From contig JACYFD010000006.1 in NCBI GenBank assembly GCA_014803435.1, forward strand, positions 62,001 to 126,000: a stretch of DNA of 64,000 bases, given 5' to 3'. Within the stretch, counting starts at the first letter, position 1; the number at the start of each line of letters is the position of its first letter. Both the position numbers and the translations under genes were made by a program. Shown piece after piece: positions 1-9,480 of this stretch. The DNA is from Cellulosimicrobium terreum (GTDB lineage: Bacteria; Actinomycetota; Actinomycetes; Actinomycetales; Cellulomonadaceae). The notes under the pieces were generated by a model, which was not told the DNA's origin, ran no database searches, and saw only the letters and a list, made by a program, of their open reading frames with translations.

Positions 1-623
1 TCGCCGAGCGTCGCGGACATCAGCAGGAACTGCGTGCCGGTGAGCTCGAGCAGCGGCACCTGCCAGGCCCAGCCGCGCTGCGGGTCGGCGTAGAAGTGGA
101 ACTCGTCCATGACGACCTGGGAGATGGCGTCCTCGGCCGTGTCGGTCGAACCGATCGGCCCGCTGCCCGCCTCGCCGCGCCGCAGCGCGAGGTTGGCGAG
201 GATCTCGGCCGTGCAGCAGATGATCGGGGCGTCGGCGTTGACCGCGGAGTCGCCCGTCATCATGCCGACGTTCTTCGACCCGAACGCGGCGACCAGCGCG
301 AAGAACTTCTCGCTCACCAGGGCCTTGAGCGGCGCCGTGTAGTACGTGCGGCCCCCGCGACCGGACCGGTGCGCAGCGAGCGCCGCGAACTGCGCGCCCA
401 TCGCGACGAGCGACTTCCCGGATCCGGTGGGTGTGGCGAGGACGACGTGGGACCCGGAGACCAGCTCGATGAGGGCCTCGCTCTGGTGCGGGTAGAGGTC
501 GAGACCCTGCTCGGTGGCCCACGTGGTGAACCCCTCGTACAGCGCGTCCGGGTCCGGGGCCGCGCCCGTGGGTGCGGGGACGTGGGCGAGCAGCGTGGCG
601 GTCCGGCCGGTCGTGGTGGTCAC
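1..623 (-). CDS. DEAD/DEAH-box helicase, 3' end outside window
   Basis: This is the first ~207 residues of an ATP-dependent superfamily 2 helicase, read on the minus strand from a GTG at 621-623 and still open at the window edge. Seen directly: the Walker A/motif I string ATPTGSGKS at residues 63-71, a TAPLKALVSEKF segment (motif Ia region), a DEFH motif II at 173-176 and a SAT motif III at 203-205, in the correct order and spacing. The DEFH box and early sequence resemble the large actinobacterial helicases that carry a C-terminal DUF3516 region, but that region would lie outside the window. It probably remodels RNA or DNA in the cytoplasm; the substrate cannot be told. It is divergent from the mannosidase locus, with 162 bases between the two start codons. 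Confidence 0.85.
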   Translation of the reverse strand, partial: MTTTTGRTATLLAHVPAPTGAAPDPDALYEGFTTWATEQGLDLYPHQSEALIELVSGSHVVLATPTGSGKSLVAMGAQFAALAAHRSGRGGRTYYTAPLKALVSEKFFALVAAFGSKNVGMMTGDSAVNADAPIICCTAEILANLALRRGEAGSGPIGSTDTAEDAISQVVMDEFHFYADPQRGWAWQVPLLELTGTQFLLMSATLG

Positions 624-683
624 GCCCCGAGTCTCTCAGGTCCGGCCTCCCGCAGGTTCGCTCAGATTCCACCCGTCGCGGGC

Positions 684-699
684 TTGATAGCGCTGTCAA
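684..699. promoter_or_regulatory. LacI-family type operator upstream of the mannosidase locus
   Basis: TTGATAGCGCTGTCAA is a 16-base palindrome with one mismatched pair (T/G at positions 5 and 12). It has a central CG step, the layout of LacI/GalR-family operators. It lies 86 bases before the ATG of the first GH92 gene and in the gap between divergent genes. No LacI-family gene is in the window, so the regulator is unknown. Inference: it mediates induction by a mannan-derived sugar. Confidence 0.6.
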
Positions 700-785
700 C
701 GTATGTCAGGGTGAGCGGTGGTCGGCACAGCCGCCGGCCCCCGGGCGATTCCCACGAGGTCGTGGAGCACGAAGGAGTGACCTGA

Positions 786-3700
786 ATGCGGGTACAGAGC
801 GTCGTACGGACGTCGATCGATCGAGCACAGCCACCCGGCGCGAGAGCGCCGCGACGCGCCGTCGGTGCGGCGGTCGCCGCGCTCACGATCGTCGGCTTGA
901 CCGTCCCCGGGCTGGCCACCTCGGCGACGGCGGCCCCCTCCGACCCGGCAGCGACGGAGTCCGACGCCGCCGCTGCCGCCGTCGAGGGCCCGCTGGTCGA
1001 CTACGTGAACCCGTTCATCGGCACCAAGGACGACGGGAACACGTACCCGGGCGCAGCCGTGCCGTTCGGCATGGTCCAGCTCTCACCCGACAACGGGCAC
1101 AACGTCGGCTACGACTACGACCGCACGGCCGTGCGCGGCTTCTCGCTCGTGCACCTCTCCGGCGTCGGCTGCGGCCTCGGCGGCCCGCTCCCCGTCCTGC
1201 CGACGACCGGTGACATCACGTCGACCGACTACGCGCAGTACGAGCTCGGGTTCTCGCACGACGACGAGGACGCCTCGCCCGGCTACTACCGCGTCGGTCT
1301 CCAGGGCGACGACGGCACGATCGACGCCGAGCTCACCGCGACCGAGCACGCCGGTGTCCAGCGCTACACGTTCCCCGAGACCGAGCAGGCCAACGTCCTG
1401 CTCAACGCCGGCCAGGCGCTCAACCGGGTCACCGGATCGACCGTCCACGTCGTCGACGACCACACGGTCGAGACCGAGATCACCGTGCGCGGGTTCTGTC
1501 AGGACACCGAGCCGCAGACCATCTGGACCCGTACGACGTTCGACCGCCCCTTCACCGCCCACGGCACGTGGGACGGTGACACCGTCACCGCGGGGTCCGA
1601 CGAGTCGACCGGCGGCGAGGGTCGTCGCGGCGCGTACGTCACGTTCGACACCACGGGCGGCGACCTCGACGTCGAGGCCGTCACCGCGATGAGCTACGTC
1701 GGCCCCGACGGTGCCGCGGCGAACCTCGCCGCGGAGACGGGCACGTTCGACGACCTGCACGACGCCGCGCGCGGGGCCTGGGAGGAGCGCCTCGGCCTCG
1801 TCCAGGTGGCCGACGGAGCCGAGGACGACCTGCGGACGTTCTACTCCTCGCTCTACCGCAGCTTCCTCGCGCCGAACGTCGGCTCGGACGTCGACGGGCG
1901 CTACCGCGGCTGGGACCAGGAGGTCCACACCGCTGGCGTCGAGGGCGAGCCGGGCACGTACTACCAGAACTACTCGCTGTGGGACACCTACCGGACGCAG
2001 CAGCAGCTGCTGTACCTGCTGGCTCCGCAGGAGTCCGCGGACATGGCGCTGTCGCTCGTGCGGCAGGGCGAGCAGAACGGCTGGCTCCCCCGTTGGGGCT
2101 ACGGCACGGTCGAGACGAACATCATGACCGGTGACCCGGGCACGGTGTTCCTCGTCAGCGCCTGGAAGCAGGGGCTGCTGGCCGGTCACGAGGACGAGGC
2201 GTACGCGGTCCTGCAGCAGAACGCCGATGGGGTGCCGCCGGCCGACTCGCCGGACAACGGGCGGGCGGGCAACGTCGAGTACATCCGCGACGGGTTCGTC
2301 CCGCACGAGCCGTCGCGTCGCGGAGACCCGGGCGACTACGACCTGCAGCACGGCGGAGGCGCGACCATGGAGTACGCGCTGTCCGACGCGATGCTCTCGA
2401 CGATGGCCCGTGGTCTCGGCCACGACGAGGACGCGGACCGCTACGCGGCACGCGGCCAGAGCTTCCGCAACGTGTTCGACCCGCGCACCGGCAACTTCCG
2501 GGCCCGCAACGCCGACGGGTTCTTCGTGGGAGACCCCGACCCGGCGCAGTCCGACGGGTTCCACGAGGGCACGGCCGTGCAGTACCAGTGGCTCGCGCCG
2601 CAGGACTTCCCGGGCCTGTTCGACCTCATGGGCGGGGTGGAGGCCGCGGACGACCGTCTGGACGACTTCTTCGCCTACGACCAGCTCCTCGAGGACCCGG
2701 CGCACGTCGCGAGCGAGGTCTGGGTCAACGGCACGTACGACTACTACGGCTGGAAGACCTACAACCCGAACAACGAGCCGAACCTGCACGCGCCGTACAC
2801 GTACCTGTGGACGGGGCAGCCGTGGAAGACGACGGACGTCGTGCGCGCTGCGTCGACGCTCTTCACCGACGGCCCTGACGGCGTGACCGGCAACGACGAC
2901 CTCGGCACCATGTCGGCGTGGCACGTCCTGTCCTCGCTCGGGGTGTACCCGATCGTCCCGGGTACCGACATGTGGGGTCTGACGACGCCGCTGTTCGACG
3001 ACGTGACGATCACGCTCGACCCGGACGTCTTCGGCACCGACACGCTGCACGTCACCGCGGACGGCGTCTCCTCCGACACGCACTACACGCAGTCGGTCTC
3101 GCTCGGTGGCGACGACCTCGACCGCGCGTGGGTCACCGGTGACGAGCTCACCTCGGCCGGCACGCTCGACGTGACCGTCGGCTCCGAGCCGTCCGACTGG
3201 GCCACCGACCCGGCCGCGTCCCCGGGCGCTGTCGTGCCCGCGGACGGGACCGCGGAGCGCCTGTTCGTGGGTGCCTCGCCGCGCCAGCCGGTCGTCGCAC
3301 CGGGTGGCGAGACGCAGATGTCGGTCCAGGTCGTCGCCCAGGGCGAGGGCACCAAGGAGGGCACGCTCGAGGTGTCGTCCGACGACGCCGTCCAGGCCAC
3401 CACGGACCTCGCGGACTGGACCGCGGTGTCCGACGGCCTCCCGGCGACGGTCGAGGGCACGATCACGCTCGCCGCACCTGCGGACGCCGAGCCGGGTCTG
3501 CACACCGTGCAGCTCGTCGTGCGTGACGACGCCGGGATCGAGACCACCCGTGAGGTGAAGGTCGTGGTCTCGGGCGAGTCGTGGATCGCGGAGACGTTCG
3601 ACAACGTCGGCATCGGCGACGAGGGCGTGGGCAACGCGGACCTCGACGGCCTCGGCTACTACCTGCTGCGCGGAGCGCTCGCGGACGCGGGTGCCGTGCA

Positions 3701-4430
3701 GGGCCTGGAGCTCACCGTGCCCGGGACGGACCTGACCTACACCCTCGGCGCTCCCGCCGCGGGCGAGCCGGACAACACCCTGGCGAACGGCCAGGTCCTG
3801 GAGGTCCCCGAGGAGCTGCGCTCCGCGCGTCACGTCTCGGTGGTGGGGACCGCCACGAACGGCACCCACGGCGGCGACCTGGTGCTCGGGTACGCGGACG
3901 GCACGACGTCCACGGCCTCCGCGCGCCTGAGCGACTGGTGCACCGGCTCCCCGGAGAAGGACAACATCCTCGTCGCCAAGGCGGGCGCACGCGGTGACGG
4001 CACGGGCACCCAGAACATCGGGTGCGGCCTCTACGCCACGTCGCCGATCGCGATCCCCGAGGGCAAGGCACTCACGTCGATCACGCTGCCCAGGGACAAG
4101 CAGCTGCACGTGTTCGCGATCGCGACCGACGCGACGGGTGCGGAGCCTGCGCCGCAGGTCGAGGTGACCGCGCAGGCGCGCTGCCTGGCCGGCAAGGCCT
4201 TCGTGGCCGTGCGGGCGACGAACACGGGCGAGGAGACCGCCGCCATCGACCTGGCCACGGCCTACGGTGCCAGGTCGTTCGCGCAGGTCGAGCCGGGCAA
4301 GAGCGCCTACCAGTCGTTCGCCGCGCGGGCGACGGAGGTCGCGGCGGGCGAGGTGACCGTCACGGTGACCGCAGACGGGGCCGAGCCCCAGCAGGTCACG
4401 GCCGCCTACGACGGGGCGAGCTGCTCCTGA
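786..4430 (+). CDS. Secreted GH92 alpha-mannosidase with NEW3-like and shared C-terminal modules
   Basis: Family GH92 enzymes are calcium-dependent inverting exo-alpha-mannosidases. This 1214-residue protein has an Arg-rich signal peptide (cleavage near residue 50, ATSATAA), then the GH92 domain from about residue 70 (NPFIGT, GNTYPGA, PFG) to about 800. The expected catalytic acid Glu664 (NNEPNLHAPY) and the base region GNDDLGTMSAW with Asp704/Asp705 are present, so it should be active as an ordinary mannosidase. About 832-930 resembles the NEW3 domain of bacterial glycosidases. About 932-1120 looks like a beta-sandwich I cannot name. Residues 1125-1214 form a module shared with the next two genes, with Cys1133 and Cys1213. 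The ATG at 786 has an AAGGAG site eight bases upstream. It is likely exported and acts on alpha-mannan or N-glycan; linkage preference cannot be read from sequence. Confidence 0.93.
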   Translation: MRVQSVVRTSIDRAQPPGARAPRRAVGAAVAALTIVGLTVPGLATSATAAPSDPAATESDAAAAAVEGPLVDYVNPFIGTKDDGNTYPGAAVPFGMVQLSPDNGHNVGYDYDRTAVRGFSLVHLSGVGCGLGGPLPVLPTTGDITSTDYAQYELGFSHDDEDASPGYYRVGLQGDDGTIDAELTATEHAGVQRYTFPETEQANVLLNAGQALNRVTGSTVHVVDDHTVETEITVRGFCQDTEPQTIWTRTTFDRPFTAHGTWDGDTVTAGSDESTGGEGRRGAYVTFDTTGGDLDVEAVTAMSYVGPDGAAANLAAETGTFDDLHDAARGAWEERLGLVQVADGAEDDLRTFYSSLYRSFLAPNVGSDVDGRYRGWDQEVHTAGVEGEPGTYYQNYSLWDTYRTQQQLLYLLAPQESADMALSLVRQGEQNGWLPRWGYGTVETNIMTGDPGTVFLVSAWKQGLLAGHEDEAYAVLQQNADGVPPADSPDNGRAGNVEYIRDGFVPHEPSRRGDPGDYDLQHGGGATMEYALSDAMLSTMARGLGHDEDADRYAARGQSFRNVFDPRTGNFRARNADGFFVGDPDPAQSDGFHEGTAVQYQWLAPQDFPGLFDLMGGVEAADDRLDDFFAYDQLLEDPAHVASEVWVNGTYDYYGWKTYNPNNEPNLHAPYTYLWTGQPWKTTDVVRAASTLFTDGPDGVTGNDDLGTMSAWHVLSSLGVYPIVPGTDMWGLTTPLFDDVTITLDPDVFGTDTLHVTADGVSSDTHYTQSVSLGGDDLDRAWVTGDELTSAGTLDVTVGSEPSDWATDPAASPGAVVPADGTAERLFVGASPRQPVVAPGGETQMSVQVVAQGEGTKEGTLEVSSDDAVQATTDLADWTAVSDGLPATVEGTITLAAPADAEPGLHTVQLVVRDDAGIETTREVKVVVSGESWIAETFDNVGIGDEGVGNADLDGLGYYLLRGALADAGAVQGLELTVPGTDLTYTLGAPAAGEPDNTLANGQVLEVPEELRSARHVSVVGTATNGTHGGDLVLGYADGTTSTASARLSDWCTGSPEKDNILVAKAGARGDGTGTQNIGCGLYATSPIAIPEGKALTSITLPRDKQLHVFAIATDATGAEPAPQVEVTAQARCLAGKAFVAVRATNTGEETAAIDLATAYGARSFAQVEPGKSAYQSFAARATEVAAGEVTVTVTADGAEPQQVTAAYDGASCS

Positions 4431-4438
4431 TTCACCCA

Positions 4439-4470
4439 TGACGGTGCGGGCCGACCGGCCCGCACCGTCA
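4439..4470 (+). terminator. 14-bp stem-loop after the first GH92 gene
   Basis: TGACGGTGCGGGCC and GGCCCGCACCGTCA are perfect complements around a GACC loop, starting eight bases after the stop codon. No T-run follows, so it is either a GC-type actinobacterial terminator or an RNA-stabilising processing stem between two genes of one transcript. Confidence 0.6.
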
Positions 4471-4592
4471 CGTCCGGTCCGTGCCGTCCACGCAGGGATC
4501 ACCTGCTCGTCACCCGACGCTGGCAAGGTCGCCGTGACGGAGCGCGACCAGCACGACCCGCACGATCAGCACCCACCGAGCACGAGGACGAC

Positions 4593-7500
4593 ATGAACCA
4601 CATCTCTACCGGGACCCGACGCCTGCGTGGCGGCGGGCTCGTCGCCGGGACCCTCGCGGCCGCGCTCGCGGTCGTCGGGCTCGCGCCTGCGGCCTCAGCG
4701 GCGCCCGAGGCGCCGACGACCACGGCCGAGGACCAGGACCTCGCCTCTCTCGTCGACGTGTTCGTCGGCACGGAGGGCGACTTCGGCAACGACATGCCGG
4801 CCGCGCAGGCGCCGAACGGCCTGGCGAAGGTCAACCCGCGCACGATGCCTGGACGCAACAACACCGGCTACGACTACGCGCAGCCGCAGATCTCGGGGTT
4901 CACGCACACGAACCTCGACGCGGTCGGCGGGTCCGGTGCCGGTGGTGACATCCTGGTCGTCCCCACGTCGGGCTCCTACACCGCGCGCCCGGACACGAGC
5001 ACGTACGCGCACACGTTCTCCCACGACGACGAGGACGCCGGCCCGGGCTACTACTCCGTCGGGCTGGGCAACATCGCGGGCACCGACGGGGCGATCAAGG
5101 CCGCGAGCGGCACGATCGACGCCGAGGTGGCGGCGACGACGCGCTCGGGCGTGCACCGGTACGACTTCCCCGACGGTTCGACGCCGAGCCTGGTCCTCGA
5201 CCTGTCGACGAACAACACGAGCCGCATCGCGTCGTCTCTCGACGTCTCGACGCTCCAGGACGGCCGCACCGCGATCAGCGGGAGCTTCACCGGCCACTTC
5301 TACAACGCCGACTACCAGATGTACTACTACGCGACGACGACGCAGCCCGTCGCCCGGGTCCAGACCTGGGGCGACGACAAGGCGCTGACCGACGCGAGCG
5401 CCCAGGACGGCACGGACACCGGCGCGATCCTCACGTTCGACGCGGACGATGCGGACGACGTCGGGCTCGAGGTGACGATCTCCCCGGTGAGCGCCGCGCA
5501 GGCGAAGGTCGACCAGGCGAACGAGCTCGGCGACCTCGGGTTCGACGAGGTCCGGGACCGCACGCGTGCCGAGTGGAACGCGCAGCTCGGCAAGGTCGAG
5601 GTCTCGGCCTCGGTCGCGACCGACCCGACGGGTGACCTGAAGAAGCTCTTCTACACGCACCTGTACCGGATGTTCGCGATGCCGATGAACGCCACGAGCA
5701 CCTCGGGCACGTACCGGGGTGTCGACGGCGTCGTCCACCGCGCACAGGGCTTCACGTACTACGACTCGTGGACCACGTGGGACGACTTCCGCAAGTTCTC
5801 GGTCATCGCGTACATCGATCCCGAGACGTACCGCGACATGGTGCAGTCCCTGATCTACCTGTACGCGGACGCGGAGGCCGAGGGCTCCGGCAGCGGTATC
5901 GGCAAGCTCCTGCACACCGTCCCGACGGTGCGGTGGGAGCGGTCGTCCGTGGTGATCGCCGACGCGCTCGGCAAGGGCTACACCGGCTTCGACCGCCTCG
6001 ACGAGGCGTACCCGGCACTCCAGCGCCTCGTGGGCGGGTACAGCGACGCGGACCGCGAGCGCGGCTACATCCCCGGGAACCCGGGATCCTCGGTCCAGCT
6101 GGGCTACGACCAGTGGGGCCTGTCGCTCGTCGCCGACGAGCTGGGCCTCACGGACGACGCGCAGGAGCTGCGTGAGCAGGCCGCACTGCCGATCGAGAAC
6201 CTCATCAAGCCCGGCGCGTGGACGGCCGGCGACGGCACCGAGGTCGGCGTGCTCATGCCGCGAGCGGCGGACGGCTCCTGGCAGAGCGCGAACCTCGAGA
6301 AGTTCGAGACCGCGGGCCTCTACCAGGGCACGCTGTGGCAGTACAACTGGTACGACGCCTACGACATGGCCGGCCTGATGGACGCGATGGGCGGCACCGA
6401 GGCGGCACGCCTCGCGATGCGGCACATGTTCGGCGAGGACTCGGCCGTCGACGACGGCTCGAGGATGCTGCACTCGAACGCGAACGAGATCGACCTCCAG
6501 GCCCCGTACCTCTTCAACTACGTGGGTGAGCCCGCGCTGACGCAGAAGTGGACGCGCGCGATCTACACGAAGGAGACCTGGAACCGGTACATCGGCACCG
6601 GCTCCACGAGCTTCTTCCCGAGCGGCGGCGGCGAGTTCACGCCGCCGATCAGGACGAAGGTCTACCAGCTCGACCCGCGGGGCATGCTCGCGACGATGGA
6701 CAACGACGCGGGCACCATGTCCACGATGTTCGTCGGCGCGGCGATCGGCCTGTTCCCCGTGACAGCAGGCTCGGACGAGTACCAGATCGGCTCGCCGATC
6801 TTCGACACGGCGACCATCCGCCACGACGACGGCACGGCGTTCCGCGTGACCGCGCAGGGCGTGTCGGAGGACGCCTTCTACATCCAGTCGGCCACGCTCG
6901 ACGGCGCCGACCTCGACAACACCTTCGTCGACTACGCCACGGTCGTGGGCGACGGCGACCTCACGTTCGCCATGGGCGAGGAGCCCAGCGACTGGGGCAC
7001 CGACACCGAGCCCGCCTACTCGGCGAGCACGGCAGCCGAGGGCCCGGACTCCGACGCCTACCCGGTGTCCGCGGACCCGGCCACGGTGCAGGCCGCCGCG
7101 GACGGCGACGTCGACGCCTCCGTGACCCTCACCCTCGGTGGCGGCGCGGCCCTCGCGGCCGAGCCTGGCACCGAGCTCGTCGAGGAGGGCGACGCGAGCG
7201 TCGAGGGCCTTCCGGCGGGCGTGGACGCGACCGTCACCGTCGTGTCCCCGACGACGCTCACCGTCGCCCTCGCCGGCACGGCTGCCGAGGAGGCCCGCTT
7301 CCACGTCCGCCTCGGCGACGCGGCCCTCGCGGACGGTGTCGCCGCGAAGGCGCTGAGCGGCCAGGGCGTCTCGCTGCGCTCGCCCCTGCGGCTGTCGGTC
7401 GCCGGTGCCGAGCGCGCCGACCTCGCCGACCTCGTGAAGGACGCCGCCGCCGTGCGCAAGGGGAACTACTCCTCGGTGTCGTTCGCGCGTCTGACGGCCG

Positions 7501-9476
7501 CGCTCGACCGTGCGCAGGACCTGCTCGCGGACGACGCGTCGTCGAGCGTCGACCTGCGGTTCGCCACGGACCGCCTGTCGGCCGCGATCGACAGGCTCGA
7601 CATCACCGGTGGCGGATACCGGGTCCTGGAGGGCGAGAGGTCCGAGGGCTGGTCCGGCGGCGAGCTGTCGAACGAGGCGAACAGCTCGTCCGGCAACCTG
7701 GGCGGTGTGCGGTCGGGGTCGTGGATCCAGTACCAGGACATGACGTTCGACGGCGACGCCCTCCCCGGGTACGTGACGGTGGACTACGCGACGAGCTTCG
7801 GGTCCGGTGAGGAGCCGAGCACCGTCGTCGTGCACGCTGGCGACGTCGACGGTCCGGTCGTCGCGACCGTCGACCTGCCCGGCACGGGTGGCTGGGGGAA
7901 CTACCAGGAGGTCACGACCGAGCTGGACGACGCGCAGGCGCTGGCCGACGCGGGCGCGGTGACGTTCGAGTTCCTCGCCCCGGACGGTCGGAGCTGGGTC
8001 GGCAACTTCGACCTGTTCCGCTTCAGCGAGGACGACCCGGCGCAGAACCCGGACCCGGGCGCCTCTGCCGCGGTCACGGTCGAGTCGGAGGACTGGACCG
8101 AGAACTCCGGTGGCGGGCTCAAGAAGGAGTCGTCCACGTGGTCGAGCGGCCCGGTCACCAACGTCGGCGGCACCGCGGACGGCGACTGGCTCGCCTACGG
8201 GCAGGTCGACCTCGGTGACCTTCCGCTCGGTGAGCTGTCCGTGCACTACGTGCACAACTCCGGCCGGTGCGGGACGGACTCGGCGCTCGAGGTCTACCTC
8301 GACGAGTTCGACCCGGAGAACCCGGGCGAGCCGTTCGCCCGCGTGCCGCTCGCGACGACCGGCTCGAGCTGGACGACGGACGGTACCGCGACCGTCGCCC
8401 TGCCCGAGACCGTCTCGGGGACGCACGAGGTGTTCGTCCGTCTGATGACCACGCCGGACGCCGCGCACCCGTACGTCGCCAACCTCGACAGCATGACGTT
8501 CGCACCGGGCGGGCCCACCGACGTCCTCGTCGAGTCGGAGGACTGGACCGAGAACTCCGGTGGCGGGCTCAAGAACGAGAGCTCCACGTGGTCGAGCGGC
8601 CCGGTCACCAACGTCGGTGGCACCGCCGACGGCGACTGGCTCGCGTACGGGGAGATCGACCTCGGGTCGGCGGCGCTCGACCAGCTGTCGGTGCACTACG
8701 TGCACAACTCCGGTCGCTCCGGCAACGCCTCGGCGCTCTCGGTGTACCTCGACGAGTTCGATCCCCAGAACCCGGGCGAGCCGTTCGCCACGGTGCCGTT
8801 GCCCACGACGGGCTCGAGCTGGACGACCGACGGCGTCGCGACGATCGACCTGCCCAGCCCGGTGCGCGGCTCCCACGAGGTGTTCGTGCGCCTGTCGACG
8901 CAGGCGTACGCGAACCACCCGTACGTCGCGAACCTCGACAGCATGACCTTCTTCACCGACGCCTACGACGTGGAGGTCCCGGAGACGGACACCGCCGCGC
9001 TGGCGGCGGCGGTCGCCGACGTCGAACACCTCGAGGGCGAGGGCGATCGGTACGGTCGCATCGACTTCGGCGTGTTCGTGCGGGAGCTCGACGCGGCGCG
9101 CGCGCTGCTGGAGGCGGGCGACGCCACCCAGGAGCAGGTCGACGACCAGGCGCGTCGTCTGGCGCTCGCGGCCGGGCAGCTCGTGCCGGTCGAGGAGGAA
9201 GTGGAGCTGGTCTCCGTCGAGGTCAGCGCGCGCTGCCTCGCCGGCAAGCCCTACGTCGGCATCCGGGCGACGAACGTCTCGGACGGGCCGGTGGCGATCG
9301 AGCTGTCGAGCGAGCTGGGCTCGCGGTCGTACGAGGCCGTGAAGGCTGGCGCGAACGCGTACCAGTCGTTCGCAGCGCGCTCGGTCACCGGTGACATCGA
9401 GGTCACCGTGACCGCGGCAGGAGCCGACGGGGAGCAGACGGTCGAGCAGACCGTCACGGTTCCCCGCTGCTCCTGA
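4593..9476 (+). CDS. Secreted multimodular GH92 alpha-mannosidase with carbohydrate-binding repeats
   Basis: A 1627-residue secreted relative of the preceding gene. Signal peptide to about residue 36 (AASA). GH92 domain about 50-820, with the acid Glu632 in NANEIDLQAPY and the base pair Asp703/Asp705 in MDNDAGTMS. The motif after the acid differs from the NEP form of the first enzyme, so it belongs to a different branch of the family. Then follow a FIVAR-like helical segment (about 943-1005), a CBM6/35-like beta-sandwich (about 1006-1148), two near-identical 150-residue CBM6-like repeats (from 1163 and from 1313), a second FIVAR-like segment (about 1466-1532) and the shared two-Cys C-terminal module (about 1540-1627, Cys1548 and Cys1626). 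It probably binds a polymeric mannan and trims alpha-mannose from it outside the cell. It lies 162 bases after the first GH92 gene on the same strand. GH92 phosphomannosidases are reported with Gln at the acid position; this protein keeps Glu. Confidence 0.92.
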   Translation: MNHISTGTRRLRGGGLVAGTLAAALAVVGLAPAASAAPEAPTTTAEDQDLASLVDVFVGTEGDFGNDMPAAQAPNGLAKVNPRTMPGRNNTGYDYAQPQISGFTHTNLDAVGGSGAGGDILVVPTSGSYTARPDTSTYAHTFSHDDEDAGPGYYSVGLGNIAGTDGAIKAASGTIDAEVAATTRSGVHRYDFPDGSTPSLVLDLSTNNTSRIASSLDVSTLQDGRTAISGSFTGHFYNADYQMYYYATTTQPVARVQTWGDDKALTDASAQDGTDTGAILTFDADDADDVGLEVTISPVSAAQAKVDQANELGDLGFDEVRDRTRAEWNAQLGKVEVSASVATDPTGDLKKLFYTHLYRMFAMPMNATSTSGTYRGVDGVVHRAQGFTYYDSWTTWDDFRKFSVIAYIDPETYRDMVQSLIYLYADAEAEGSGSGIGKLLHTVPTVRWERSSVVIADALGKGYTGFDRLDEAYPALQRLVGGYSDADRERGYIPGNPGSSVQLGYDQWGLSLVADELGLTDDAQELREQAALPIENLIKPGAWTAGDGTEVGVLMPRAADGSWQSANLEKFETAGLYQGTLWQYNWYDAYDMAGLMDAMGGTEAARLAMRHMFGEDSAVDDGSRMLHSNANEIDLQAPYLFNYVGEPALTQKWTRAIYTKETWNRYIGTGSTSFFPSGGGEFTPPIRTKVYQLDPRGMLATMDNDAGTMSTMFVGAAIGLFPVTAGSDEYQIGSPIFDTATIRHDDGTAFRVTAQGVSEDAFYIQSATLDGADLDNTFVDYATVVGDGDLTFAMGEEPSDWGTDTEPAYSASTAAEGPDSDAYPVSADPATVQAAADGDVDASVTLTLGGGAALAAEPGTELVEEGDASVEGLPAGVDATVTVVSPTTLTVALAGTAAEEARFHVRLGDAALADGVAAKALSGQGVSLRSPLRLSVAGAERADLADLVKDAAAVRKGNYSSVSFARLTAALDRAQDLLADDASSSVDLRFATDRLSAAIDRLDITGGGYRVLEGERSEGWSGGELSNEANSSSGNLGGVRSGSWIQYQDMTFDGDALPGYVTVDYATSFGSGEEPSTVVVHAGDVDGPVVATVDLPGTGGWGNYQEVTTELDDAQALADAGAVTFEFLAPDGRSWVGNFDLFRFSEDDPAQNPDPGASAAVTVESEDWTENSGGGLKKESSTWSSGPVTNVGGTADGDWLAYGQVDLGDLPLGELSVHYVHNSGRCGTDSALEVYLDEFDPENPGEPFARVPLATTGSSWTTDGTATVALPETVSGTHEVFVRLMTTPDAAHPYVANLDSMTFAPGGPTDVLVESEDWTENSGGGLKNESSTWSSGPVTNVGGTADGDWLAYGEIDLGSAALDQLSVHYVHNSGRSGNASALSVYLDEFDPQNPGEPFATVPLPTTGSSWTTDGVATIDLPSPVRGSHEVFVRLSTQAYANHPYVANLDSMTFFTDAYDVEVPETDTAALAAAVADVEHLEGEGDRYGRIDFGVFVRELDAARALLEAGDATQEQVDDQARRLALAAGQLVPVEEEVELVSVEVSARCLAGKPYVGIRATNVSDGPVAIELSSELGSRSYEAVKAGANAYQSFAARSVTGDIEVTVTAAGADGEQTVEQTVTVPRCS
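8079..8965 (+). repeat. Tandem 450-bp in-frame repeat encoding two CBM6-like modules
   Basis: The segment starting GTCGAGTCGGAGGACTGGAC at 8079 recurs at 8529, exactly 450 bases (150 codons) later. The first ~60 codons are almost identical at DNA level, including synonymous positions, while the later parts have drifted. This indicates a fairly recent internal duplication or ongoing homogenisation of a carbohydrate-binding module within the second GH92 gene. Confidence 0.9.
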
Positions 9477-9480
9477 CCTG

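Noticed and set aside
1083-9029. Very long open frames on the minus strand opposite the two GH92 genes (over 1100 and 1400 codons)
   Set aside because: They are shadows caused by high GC at third codon positions; translations are low-complexity Arg/Val/Gly-rich with no known motifs, while the plus-strand frames have full catalytic signatures.
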